Below are positions 38,657-47,425 of a stretch of 64,000 nucleotides of DNA, piece by piece. A model generated the notes under the pieces. That model saw only the letters and a list, made by a program, of their open reading frames with translations, was not told the DNA's origin and made no database searches. Source of the DNA: Hoylesella timonensis 4401737 = DSM 22865 = JCM 15640 (lineage in GTDB: Bacteria > Bacteroidota > Bacteroidia > Bacteroidales > Bacteroidaceae); the NCBI RefSeq assembly GCF_000455445.1, contig NZ_HG417095.1:77317-141316 (forward strand), read 5' to 3'. How positions within the stretch are numbered: position 1 is the stretch's first letter; each line of letters starts with the position of its first letter. The translations under genes and the position numbers were made by a program.

Positions 38657-38722
38657 CATCGCATTTGAAAAATGTATGTGTTTCGACAGAAAGCGAGAAC
38701 AATTATAATTATAATAATTTTT

Positions 38723-39073
38723 ATGAATTTTACTTTATTCGTTACCGTTTTGTTGACGGCCGTAACCTTGGTAGTGGCAGCTTATGTCATTGCAAAGTTA
38801 ATTGGTCCGCGCTCGTATAATGCGGTAAAAGGCGAACCCTATGAGAGTGGTATCCCAACGAGAGGTTCTTCGTGGCTTCCCATGCACGTTGGTTATTACC
38901 TCTTCGCTATCCTTTTCCTCATGTTCGATATCGAGACTGTACTGCTCTATCCATGGGCGGTAGTTGTGCGAGATTTTGGAGCTATGGCTTTGGTTAGCAT
39001 CGGTTTCTTCCTCATGGTACTTGTCTTAGGCTTGGCTTATGCTTGGCGGAAAGGAGCTTTGGAATGGAAATAA
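38723..39073 (+). CDS. nuoA: NADH-quinone oxidoreductase subunit A
   Basis: A 116-residue membrane subunit of Complex I with three membrane segments. The motif YESGIPTRGSSWLPMHVGYY and DIETVLLYPWAV are diagnostic. The start at ATG 38723 (MNFTLFVTVLL) fits the family length; the longer frame from 38672 adds a poly-Ile run. The 3' end overlaps nuoB by 10 bases. First gene of the operon. Confidence 0.95.
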   Translation: MNFTLFVTVLLTAVTLVVAAYVIAKLIGPRSYNAVKGEPYESGIPTRGSSWLPMHVGYYLFAILFLMFDIETVLLYPWAVVVRDFGAMALVSIGFFLMVLVLGLAYAWRKGALEWK

Positions 39074-39759
39074 AGAAACCGTATATCAAGAGTATTCCTT
39101 ACAAGGAGTTTAAGGACAACGAATCGTTGGAACGCATTGTTGACGAACTCCATGAAGGAGGCGTGAATGTTGTCACAGGTTCGCTGGACCAATTGATTAA
39201 CTGGGGACGTGCCAACTCGCTCTGGAGCTTGACATTCGCTACCAGCTGTTGCGGTATTGAGTTTATGGCAGTGGGATGCGCTCGTTACGATTTCGCTCGT
39301 TTCGGATTTGAGGTCACACGTAACTCTCCACGACAAGCCGACCTGATTATGTGTGCTGGAACCATTACCAACAAAATGGCACCTGCTTTTAGGCGTTTGT
39401 ACGATGAAATGGCAGAACCCAAATACGTCATTGCGGTGGGTGGATGTGCCATTTCTGGTGGTCCGTTTAAGAGCAGCTATCATGTGGTAAGAGGAATTGA
39501 TGAGATTGTTCCCGTTGATGTCTTTATACCGGGATGTCCGCCACGCCCAGAGGCTATCATGTATGGTATGATGCAGTTGCAGCGCAAAATCAAAGTAGAA
39601 AAATTCTTCGGAGGTGTCAACCATAAGCAAGAGGCTCACCACCACGGATTGAGTAACGCAGAGGTGTACCAACAAAAACTGAAGGAAAACAAGCCTATCG
39701 TAGTGACTCACGTTCCCGAAGACTTTCATCCTCAAGAAGAGTTAGAACATCAACATTAA
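39064..39759 (+). CDS. nuoB: NADH-quinone oxidoreductase subunit B
   Basis: A 231-residue peripheral subunit that holds cluster N2 next to the quinone site. SCCGIEFMAVGCARYD and GGCAISGG with GCPPRPEA supply the four Cys ligands. The ATG at 39064 is preceded by AAGGAG and overlaps nuoA. The C-terminal 50 residues are a His- and Glu-rich extension (HKQEAHHHGL, EELEHQH) longer than usual in short NuoB proteins. Confidence 0.96.
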   Translation: MEIKKPYIKSIPYKEFKDNESLERIVDELHEGGVNVVTGSLDQLINWGRANSLWSLTFATSCCGIEFMAVGCARYDFARFGFEVTRNSPRQADLIMCAGTITNKMAPAFRRLYDEMAEPKYVIAVGGCAISGGPFKSSYHVVRGIDEIVPVDVFIPGCPPRPEAIMYGMMQLQRKIKVEKFFGGVNHKQEAHHHGLSNAEVYQQKLKENKPIVVTHVPEDFHPQEELEHQH

Positions 39760-39775
39760 ATAAGGTATATCGGAT

Positions 39776-41347
39776 ATGAAATTAGAAAATATAGAAATTG
39801 CATTCAGTAACTTGGCACAAGAGATGTCAAAACTGAAGAACGACAAGCATTTCGATTACCTTGTTACCATTGTTGGCGAAGACTTTGGCGAAGAAGGGTT
39901 AGGATGTATTTATATTTTAGAAAACACAAAAACTCACGAGCGTACATCGGTTAAGGCGATAGCGCAGCAAATAGGGGAGGAGTATGTTCTCGATACCGTT
40001 TCCAACCTATGGAAGGCTGCCGATATCTTAGAGCGTGAAGTTTACGACTTCTTAGGTATTAAGTTCTTGGGGCATAAGGATATGCGCCGTCTTTATTTGC
40101 GCAATGATTTCAAGGGCTATCCACTTCGTAAGAACTTCGATGTCTCGCCCGAGAACAACCAGTACACTTTGGAAGAGGATGTGGAGTTGGATTACACGTT
40201 CCAATATTCGCTCGACAAGAACGGTAACTTGGTAGAGACTCGCGTTCCGTTGTTTACAGACAACGATTTCGTTATCAACATTGGTCCTCAACACCCCAGT
40301 ACGCACGGTGTACTTCGCTTGCAAAGTGTGTTGGACGGTGAAACCGTGAAGCACATCTATCCGCATTTGGGATATATCCACCGTGGAATGGAGAAGATGT
40401 GTGAGGCGTACACCTATCCTCAAACCTTGGCGTTGACCGACCGAATGGACTACCTCAGTGCCATGATGAACCGCCATGCGTTGGTGGGCGTCATTGAAGA
40501 GGCGATGGAGATAGAACTGACCGAGCGCATACAGTACATCCGTACCATCATGGACGAGTTGCAGCGTATCGACTCGCACTTGCTATATTTGGGTTGTTGC
40601 GCACAGGATTTGGGTGCTTTGACAGCCTTCTTGTACAGTATGCGCGACCGTGAACATGTGCTGAACGTTATGGAGGAGACTACAGGTGGACGACTCATCC
40701 AAAACTATTACCGCATTGGCGGTTGCCAAGATGATATCGATCCCAACTTTGTAGAGAACACCAAGAAACTGTGTGCTTACCTCAAACCCATGCTACAAGA
40801 GTACATAGATGTGTTTGGAGATAACGTCATCATGCAACAACGCTTCAAGGGAATTGCGCCCATGAATCTTGAAAACATCATTAGTTATGGTGTGACGGGT
40901 GCTTCTGGACGTGCTTCTGGCTGGAAAAACGATGTGCGCAAGTATCATCCTTATGCCATGTACGACAAGGTGGAGTTTGAGGAAGTTCTCAACGAGCATT
41001 GCGATTCGTTTGGTAGATACCTCAATCGTATTGAGGAAATCAAGCAAAGCATTCGCATCATCGAACAACTCATTGATAATATTCCAGCAGGCGACTTCTA
41101 TGTAAAACAGAAGCCAATCATCAAAGTGCCTGAAGGACAATGGTATTTCTCATGCGAAGGCTCACGCGGTGAAATAGGAGTTTACTTGGATTCCAAGGGA
41201 GACAAGATGCCTTACCGCTTGAAATTCCGTCCTATGGGATTGAGTCATGTCGCTGCCATGGATGAGATGTTGAGAGGACAGAAGATAGCTGACCTTGTTA
41301 CTGCAGGTGCGGCGCTCGATTTTGTCATTCCAGATATTGACAGATAG
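39776..41347 (+). CDS. nuoCD: NADH-quinone oxidoreductase subunits C and D, fused
   Basis: A 523-residue fusion. Residues 1 to about 140 are NuoC (AADILEREVYDFLGIKFLGH, then NDFKGYPLRKNF), and residues from about 160 are NuoD (FVINIGPQHPSTHGVLRLQ, HLGYIHRGMEKMCE, GASGRASGWKNDVRK). The NuoD part contributes His and Tyr to the quinone cavity. The NuoC part is short at its N-terminus compared with E. coli. An 80-base gap separates it from nuoH, the largest gap inside the operon. Confidence 0.96.
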   Translation: MKLENIEIAFSNLAQEMSKLKNDKHFDYLVTIVGEDFGEEGLGCIYILENTKTHERTSVKAIAQQIGEEYVLDTVSNLWKAADILEREVYDFLGIKFLGHKDMRRLYLRNDFKGYPLRKNFDVSPENNQYTLEEDVELDYTFQYSLDKNGNLVETRVPLFTDNDFVINIGPQHPSTHGVLRLQSVLDGETVKHIYPHLGYIHRGMEKMCEAYTYPQTLALTDRMDYLSAMMNRHALVGVIEEAMEIELTERIQYIRTIMDELQRIDSHLLYLGCCAQDLGALTAFLYSMRDREHVLNVMEETTGGRLIQNYYRIGGCQDDIDPNFVENTKKLCAYLKPMLQEYIDVFGDNVIMQQRFKGIAPMNLENIISYGVTGASGRASGWKNDVRKYHPYAMYDKVEFEEVLNEHCDSFGRYLNRIEEIKQSIRIIEQLIDNIPAGDFYVKQKPIIKVPEGQWYFSCEGSRGEIGVYLDSKGDKMPYRLKFRPMGLSHVAAMDEMLRGQKIADLVTAGAALDFVIPDIDR

Positions 41348-41427
41348 CAGGTATATAAGTTGACAACTTGTAGCAATGCTTTGCTCAATGTTTGCAACTT
41401 GTTCAATATAAATAACTTAAATAGATC

Positions 41428-42513
41428 ATGTTTGATTTTAGTATAGTAACCACATGGTTTGACACGCTGCTTCGACAAACCTTAGGTTTGAACGATTTTT
41501 GGACGATATTCATTGAATGTGTTGTCGTTGGTGTCGCCATTCTCACTGCCTACGCCTTGTTGGCGATAGTGTTGATATTCATGGAACGTAAGGTGTGTGC
41601 CTATTTCCAATGCCGTCTCGGGCCTATGCGTGTGGGCTTTTGGGGAACGCTTCAGGTGTTTGCCGACGTGTTTAAGATGCTCATTAAAGAAATCTTTGCC
41701 GTTGACAAAGCCGACAAATTCTTGTATTATATTGCACCATTCTTTGTGGTGATTGCCTCAGTGGGTACTTTCTCGTTCCTTCCTTGGAATAAGGGAGCGC
41801 ACATTCTCGATTTTAACGTGGGCATCTTCTTGGTGTCTGCTATATCGAGCATTGGTGTGTTAGGAGTCTTTTTGGCAGGATGGGGATCTAATAACAAATA
41901 TTCTGTTCTGTCTGCCATGCGTGGAGCGGTGCAGATGATTTCGTATGAAATGACCTTGGGACTGACCCTCATTGCGGCTGTTGCCTTGACGGGAACGATG
42001 CAGATGAGTGGAATTGTGGAAGCACAGACAGGACCATGGAACTGGTTAATTATCAAAGGACACCTTCCTGCGATCATTGCATTCTTGTTGTTCTTGGTAG
42101 CTGGTAATGCTGAAGCGAATCGTGGACCGTTCGACTTGGCAGAGGCAGAGAGCGAGTTGACCGCTGGATACCATACAGAGTATTCGGGTATGGGTTTTGG
42201 TTTCTACTATTTGGCAGAATACCTCAACCTATTTGTCATCGCAGGATTAGCCACTGCCGTGTTCTTAGGCGGTTGGGCACCTTTCAATATTGGTGTCGAA
42301 GGCTTCGATGCTGTGATGAATTATATTCCTGGCATTGTGTGGTTCTTAGGTAAGACCTTTGTCGTAGTTTGGCTTCTGATGTGGATTCGCTGGACGTTCC
42401 CACGTTTGAGAATTGACCAAATCTTAACTTTAGAGTGGAAGTATCTCATGCCATTGGCATTGGTAAATCTCATACTGATGACCATTTGTGTGGCTTTTGG
42501 TATCCACGGTTAA
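41428..42513 (+). CDS. nuoH: NADH-quinone oxidoreductase subunit H
   Basis: A 361-residue membrane subunit that forms the quinone channel with NuoB and NuoD. FMERKVCAYFQCRLGPMRVG and the acidic loop NRGPFDLAEAESELTAGYHT are diagnostic, followed by EYSGMGFGFYYLAEY and RWTFPRLRIDQ. About eight or nine membrane segments. Confidence 0.96.
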   Translation: MFDFSIVTTWFDTLLRQTLGLNDFWTIFIECVVVGVAILTAYALLAIVLIFMERKVCAYFQCRLGPMRVGFWGTLQVFADVFKMLIKEIFAVDKADKFLYYIAPFFVVIASVGTFSFLPWNKGAHILDFNVGIFLVSAISSIGVLGVFLAGWGSNNKYSVLSAMRGAVQMISYEMTLGLTLIAAVALTGTMQMSGIVEAQTGPWNWLIIKGHLPAIIAFLLFLVAGNAEANRGPFDLAEAESELTAGYHTEYSGMGFGFYYLAEYLNLFVIAGLATAVFLGGWAPFNIGVEGFDAVMNYIPGIVWFLGKTFVVVWLLMWIRWTFPRLRIDQILTLEWKYLMPLALVNLILMTICVAFGIHG

Positions 42514-42542
42514 AATGTTTCATTTCTTGAAGATTCAGTAAG

Positions 42543-43076
42543 ATGGAAAATAAACAATCATATTTTAGCGAAATCTGGTATGCTATCAAGTCGCTTGTAA
42601 CGGGTTTGAGGGTTACCTTGAAGGAATACTTCACCCCAAAGAGCACCGAACAATATCCAGAGAATCGCAAGACGACACTGCATGTGGCTCAACGTCACCG
42701 CGGACGCTTAGTGTTTAAGCGTAACGAAGACGGCACTCACAACTGTGTAGCGTGCACTATGTGCGAGAAAGCATGTCCCAATGAGACCATACTCATTAAG
42801 AGTGAAATGGTTGTCAATGAAGAGACGGGCAGGAAAAAGAAACAATTGGTGGACTATCAGTACAAATTAGGCGATTGTATGTTCTGCCAACTCTGTGTTA
42901 ATTCTTGTAACTTCAACGCCATTGAGTTTACCAACGACTTTGAAAACAGTGTGTTTGAGCGAGATTCCTTGACCATGCACCTTGACAAGGAAGTGTATCA
43001 AGGCGGAAGTTTGCCAGACTTGATAGACGGTGGGGCACCGCTGACCATTGGACAATTTAATACCAAAACCAAATAA
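42543..43076 (+). CDS. nuoI: NADH-quinone oxidoreductase subunit I
   Basis: A 177-residue ferredoxin-type subunit with two 4Fe-4S motifs: CVACTMCEKACP and CMFCQLCVNSCN. It relays electrons to cluster N2. In the absence of NuoE, F and G it is the most exposed cluster-bearing subunit and therefore the probable docking point for the electron donor, which is an inference. The N-terminal 40 residues include an amphipathic stretch. Confidence 0.95.
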   Translation: MENKQSYFSEIWYAIKSLVTGLRVTLKEYFTPKSTEQYPENRKTTLHVAQRHRGRLVFKRNEDGTHNCVACTMCEKACPNETILIKSEMVVNEETGRKKKQLVDYQYKLGDCMFCQLCVNSCNFNAIEFTNDFENSVFERDSLTMHLDKEVYQGGSLPDLIDGGAPLTIGQFNTKTK

Positions 43077-43090
43077 AAGTAGTAACGTAT

Positions 43091-43612
43091 ATGGCTAATT
43101 TAATCATGTTTTGCATTTTGGCAGTCGTCATCTTGGGCTCTGCCATTATGTGTGTACTAACAAAAAGGATTATGCGGGCGGCTACCTTTCTGATATTTGT
43201 TTTATTTGGTGTTGCAGGTATCTATTTCCTTTTAGGATATACATATTTGGGAGCAGCACAGATTGCTATTTATGCAGGGGGCATCACGATACTCTATATC
43301 TTTGCAATACAGTTGGTATCTAAGCGTACGCTCCAAGGATTAGTAGAACATCTCAAAGGTTCACGCGTCATTCAGGGGGCTTTGCTCTCATTGATAGGAC
43401 TGGCTACCGTGATAGGTGTCTTGGTGAAGAATCAGTTTATTCATCAAGCAACGCAGGTTGCTGATGCAGAAGTCCCGATGAATGTCATCGGACAAGCATT
43501 GGTAGGCTCTGAAAAATATCAGTATGTTTTGCCCTTCGAACTCATTTCCGTGTTCTTGTTGGCATGTATCATTGGCGGTTTGTTGATTGCCAGAAAGGAG
43601 GATGATAAATGA
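43091..43612 (+). CDS. nuoJ: NADH-quinone oxidoreductase subunit J
   Basis: A 173-residue membrane subunit with five hydrophobic segments. YTYLGAAQIAIYAGGITILY with the conserved third helix is diagnostic. Its last four bases overlap the nuoK start (ATGA). Confidence 0.94.
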   Translation: MANLIMFCILAVVILGSAIMCVLTKRIMRAATFLIFVLFGVAGIYFLLGYTYLGAAQIAIYAGGITILYIFAIQLVSKRTLQGLVEHLKGSRVIQGALLSLIGLATVIGVLVKNQFIHQATQVADAEVPMNVIGQALVGSEKYQYVLPFELISVFLLACIIGGLLIARKEDDK

Positions 43613-43917
43613 TACCCGTTGAATGTTTGATAGGCCTGAGTGCGCTGTTGTTCTTTATTGGCGTATTTGGCTTCGTTACCCGTCGTAATTTGTTGGCAAT
43701 GTTAATCTCCGTAGAGTTGGTTCTTAACTCCGCAGACATCAACTTTGCCGTGTTTAACCGTATCCTGTTCCCCGAACAGTTGGAGGGTTTTTTCTTCACG
43801 TTGTTCTCCATTGGCATCAGTGCTGCCGAGACAGCGGTGGCGATTGCCATTATTATAAACGTTTACCGAAACTTTGGTAGTGATCAGGTGAACAGTATTG
43901 AAAATATGAAATTATAA
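43609..43917 (+). CDS. nuoK: NADH-quinone oxidoreductase subunit K
   Basis: A 102-residue membrane subunit with three segments and two buried Glu residues (SVELVLNSADINFAVF; SAAETAVAIAIIINVYR), which lie on the proton path. Overlaps nuoJ and abuts nuoL. Confidence 0.95.
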   Translation: MIPVECLIGLSALLFFIGVFGFVTRRNLLAMLISVELVLNSADINFAVFNRILFPEQLEGFFFTLFSIGISAAETAVAIAIIINVYRNFGSDQVNSIENMKL

Positions 43918-43918
43918 G

Positions 43919-45889
43919 ATGATGGATTACAGTTATGTATATTTAATACTTCTTCTACCTGCACTCAGTTTCCTGATCCTTGGACTGTTGGGTATGAAGA
44001 TGAGTCATAAGGTGGCTGGACTCATTGGCACCGTGGTGCTTGGTACGGTGTTCTGTCTCTCTTGCTACACCGCTTATGAATATTTTATAGGCGTAGGGCG
44101 TGGCGTTGACGGATTATATCCCACCATTACACCTTTTAATATTACGTGGTTGAAGTTTACCGAACTGCTTACCTTTAACATCGGTTTTAGGTTGACACCT
44201 ATTTCTGTGATGATGTTAGTGGTTATCTCTACGGTCAGTTTCATGGTGCACATCTATTCCTTTGGCTATATGCACGGCGAGAAAGGTTTTCAGCGTTATT
44301 ATGCTTTCCTTTCGCTCTTCACCATGTCAATGTTGGGTTTGGTTGTGGCAACCAATATTTTCCAGATGTATTTGTTTTGGGAGTTGGTGGGCGTTAGCTC
44401 TTACCTGCTCATTGGTTTCTATTATCCCATGCACACAGCCGTGGCTGCTTCAAAGAAAGCCTTCATTGTGACACGTTTTGCCGATTTGTTCTTTTTAATC
44501 GGTATCTTGTTTTATAGCTTCTATGTAGGTACATTCAATTACGATTTAACCGCTACACCAGAATTGGCAACTCATGCCGCTCATGCCGCTTGGGTGATGC
44601 CGTTAGCTCTGTTCCTGATGTTTATTGGTGGTGCAGGTAAATCAGCCATGTTCCCTTTACACATTTGGTTGCCCGATGCGATGGAGGGTCCAACGCCCGT
44701 TTCGGCATTGATTCACGCTGCAACGATGGTGGTGGCAGGTGTGTATTTGGTGGCAAGTATGTTCCCCTTGTTCGTGGAATATGCACCCGAACAGTTACAT
44801 TGGATTGCTTATATTGCTGCCTTTACCGCCTTTTATGCAGCTGCCGTGGCGTGCGCACAGAGTGACATCAAGCGTGTCTTGGCATTCTCAACCATTTCGC
44901 AGATTGGTTTCATGCTCGTTGCCTTGGGCGTTTGCTTGCCCGATCCTGCCACAGGAGCAGTAGCAATGACCGAAGAATATGCCGACGTACAAGGCTTAGG
45001 ATATATGGCAAGCATGTTTCATCTGTTTACGCATGCCATGTTCAAGGCTTGTTTGTTCTTGGGTGCAGGTTGTGTGATTCATGCCGTACACTCCAATGAG
45101 AAGTATTATATGGGAGGACTTCGCAAGTACATGCCCATTACCCACATTACGTTCTTGATTTCATGTCTTGCTATTTCGGGCATTCCACCTTTCTCTGGAT
45201 TCTATTCAAAGGATGAAATATTGGTGGCTTGTTACAACTTTCATCCCGTCATGGGAATGGTGATGAGCGGTATTGCCATGATGACCGCCTTCTATATGTT
45301 CCGTTTGTATTACGTTATCTTCTGGGGTAAGAGCTATTACGAGTCGCATCAGGGCGAACCCAACGTGCATGCGCCTCACGAAGCTCCTGCAGTGATGACC
45401 TTTCCGTTGATATTCTTGTCGCTCATCACTTGTACCGTCTTCCTTTGGGGGACACGTGCAGGACAGCTGGTGTCTGCCAACGGCATTGGGTTTAATACGC
45501 ATACCAACTGGTCAGTGGCGATTACCAGTACCGTATTGGCATTGCTTGCCATCGGTCTCGCCACCTTTATGTATAAAGGAGAGAAAACGCCAGTGGCAGA
45601 CAAGTTGGCAAGTACTTTCCCAACCTTGCACCGCGCTGCTTACAAACGTTTCTATATGGACGAGGTTTGGCAGTTCGTGACACACAAAATTATCTTCCGT
45701 TGTGTCAGCCGTCCCATTGCTTGGTTCGACCGTCATGTTATTGATGGCTTCTTTAACTTCTTGGCATGGGGTACACAGGAGGCAGGCGAAAGCATCCGAC
45801 CTTGGCAGAGTGGCGATGTGAGACAATACGCCATTTGGTTCCTTACAGGTAGTGTAGCATTGACGTTGGCATTGATTTGCTTGCTGTAA
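43919..45889 (+). CDS. nuoL: NADH-quinone oxidoreductase subunit L
   Basis: A 656-residue antiporter-like proton pump subunit. FQMYLFWELVGVSSYLLIGF and KSAMFPLHIWLPDAMEGPTP, then SALIHAATMVVAGVYL, carry the conserved Glu, Lys and His residues. The C-terminal end extends as the lateral helix. ATG at 43919 or 43922 (two in a row) are equally possible. Confidence 0.96.
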   Translation: MMDYSYVYLILLLPALSFLILGLLGMKMSHKVAGLIGTVVLGTVFCLSCYTAYEYFIGVGRGVDGLYPTITPFNITWLKFTELLTFNIGFRLTPISVMMLVVISTVSFMVHIYSFGYMHGEKGFQRYYAFLSLFTMSMLGLVVATNIFQMYLFWELVGVSSYLLIGFYYPMHTAVAASKKAFIVTRFADLFFLIGILFYSFYVGTFNYDLTATPELATHAAHAAWVMPLALFLMFIGGAGKSAMFPLHIWLPDAMEGPTPVSALIHAATMVVAGVYLVASMFPLFVEYAPEQLHWIAYIAAFTAFYAAAVACAQSDIKRVLAFSTISQIGFMLVALGVCLPDPATGAVAMTEEYADVQGLGYMASMFHLFTHAMFKACLFLGAGCVIHAVHSNEKYYMGGLRKYMPITHITFLISCLAISGIPPFSGFYSKDEILVACYNFHPVMGMVMSGIAMMTAFYMFRLYYVIFWGKSYYESHQGEPNVHAPHEAPAVMTFPLIFLSLITCTVFLWGTRAGQLVSANGIGFNTHTNWSVAITSTVLALLAIGLATFMYKGEKTPVADKLASTFPTLHRAAYKRFYMDEVWQFVTHKIIFRCVSRPIAWFDRHVIDGFFNFLAWGTQEAGESIRPWQSGDVRQYAIWFLTGSVALTLALICLL

Positions 45890-45927
45890 TGCTTTAGTTA
45901 GAAAGATTTAATGAATAAAATACAAAA

Positions 45928-47412
45928 ATGAGTATATTAACATTATTCGTCGTTATTCCCGTCTTGATGTTGTTCGGGCTTTGGTTGGCTCGCAACATCC
46001 GTCAAGTACGTGGCGTCATGGTGGCTGGCTCTACCGCTTTGCTGGCACTCTCTGTTTGGCTTACTATTGCATTTATCCAAATGCGTCAGGCAGGAAATAC
46101 CGAAGCCATGCTGTTTATGTACAGTGCACCTTGGTTCAAACCGCTCAACATTGCCTACACGGTAGGAGTGGATGGTATCTCGGTTGTCATGTTGCTCTTA
46201 TCGAGTATCATCGTCTTTACGGGTACCTTTGCCTCTTGGCAGCTCAAGCCCATGACTAAAGAATACTTCCTTTGGTTCACCTTGTTGAGCATTGGTGTGT
46301 TTGGCTTCTTTATCTCTATCGATTTATTTACCATGTTCATGTTCTACGAGGTGGCACTTATCCCTATGTATCTGCTTATAGGTGTGTGGGGAAGTGGTCC
46401 CAAGGAATATGCCGCTATGAAGTTGACGTTGATGCTCATGGGCGGAAGTGCCTTGCTGATTATTGGTATCTTGGGTATTTATTTCTATAGTGGAGCCACC
46501 ACGATGAACGTGCTTGAGATTGCTGCCCTGCACAATATCCCTGTTGATGTTCAGAAGATATTTTTCCCATTGATATTCATTGGCTTCGGTGTGTTAGGCG
46601 CCTTGTTTCCCTTCCACACATGGTCACCCGATGGACATGCTTCAGCGCCCACCGCTGTCTCTATGCTCCATGCTGGCGTGTTGATGAAGTTGGGAGGCTA
46701 CGGTTGTTTCCGCATCGCCATGTTCTTGTTGCCAGAGGCGGCACAAGAGTTGGCTTGGATCTTCCTAATCCTCACCACCATCTCTGTTGTCTATGGTGCT
46801 CTCTCGGCTTGTGTGCAAACCGACTTGAAATATATCAACGCCTATTCTTCGGTAAGTCACTGTGGATTGGTGTTGTTCGCTCTATTGATGATGACCAAAA
46901 CCGCTTGTACGGGTGCCATTCTCCAAATGCTCTCGCACGGTTTGATGACCGCTTTGTTCTTTGCACTCATCGGTATGATTTACGGACGTACGCATACACG
47001 TGATGTCCGTCAGTTGGGTGGATTGATGAAAATCATGCCTTTCTTGGGCGTAGGTTATGTAGTGGCAGGTTTGGCGAACTTGGGATTACCTGGTTTCTCG
47101 GGCTTCGTTGCGGAGATGACTATCTTTGTAGGCTCGTTTGCCAACAACGACACCTTCCACCGCACCGCTACTATTATCGCTTGTACCTCCATTGTTGTCA
47201 CCGCAGTTTATATCTTGCGTGTTGTTGGAAAGATACTTTATCAAAAGGTAGCCAATCCTCATTTTGAGCAACTCACTGATGCTACATGGGACGAGCGTGT
47301 GGCTGTGATGTGTTTGATATTCTGTGTAGCTGGCTTAGGTATCGCACCTCTGTGGGCAAGCAATGTCATCAATGATGCCGTAGGACCTATCCTACTCAAT
47401 ATAATACACTAA
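45928..47412 (+). CDS. nuoM: NADH-quinone oxidoreductase subunit M
   Basis: A 494-residue antiporter-like subunit. YTVGVDGISVVMLLL, FMFYEVALIPMYLLIGVWG, and FPFHTWSPDGHASAPTAVSM carry the conserved pump residues. It lies 38 bases after nuoL and 13 before nuoN. Confidence 0.96.
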   Translation: MSILTLFVVIPVLMLFGLWLARNIRQVRGVMVAGSTALLALSVWLTIAFIQMRQAGNTEAMLFMYSAPWFKPLNIAYTVGVDGISVVMLLLSSIIVFTGTFASWQLKPMTKEYFLWFTLLSIGVFGFFISIDLFTMFMFYEVALIPMYLLIGVWGSGPKEYAAMKLTLMLMGGSALLIIGILGIYFYSGATTMNVLEIAALHNIPVDVQKIFFPLIFIGFGVLGALFPFHTWSPDGHASAPTAVSMLHAGVLMKLGGYGCFRIAMFLLPEAAQELAWIFLILTTISVVYGALSACVQTDLKYINAYSSVSHCGLVLFALLMMTKTACTGAILQMLSHGLMTALFFALIGMIYGRTHTRDVRQLGGLMKIMPFLGVGYVVAGLANLGLPGFSGFVAEMTIFVGSFANNDTFHRTATIIACTSIVVTAVYILRVVGKILYQKVANPHFEQLTDATWDERVAVMCLIFCVAGLGIAPLWASNVINDAVGPILLNIIH

Positions 47413-47425
47413 AGTTTAGAAGAAG

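Larger units (their letters stand above)
37949..38722. other. Intergenic region upstream of the nuo operon
   Basis: About 770 bases without a credible gene. It contains a diverged palindromic repeat copy (about 38361-38411) and the nuo promoter (38625-38656). The stretch 37950-38340 has several short inverted repeats (for example TTTTGA/TCAAAA near 38149-38165) but no named RNA family that I recognise. Confidence 0.55.
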
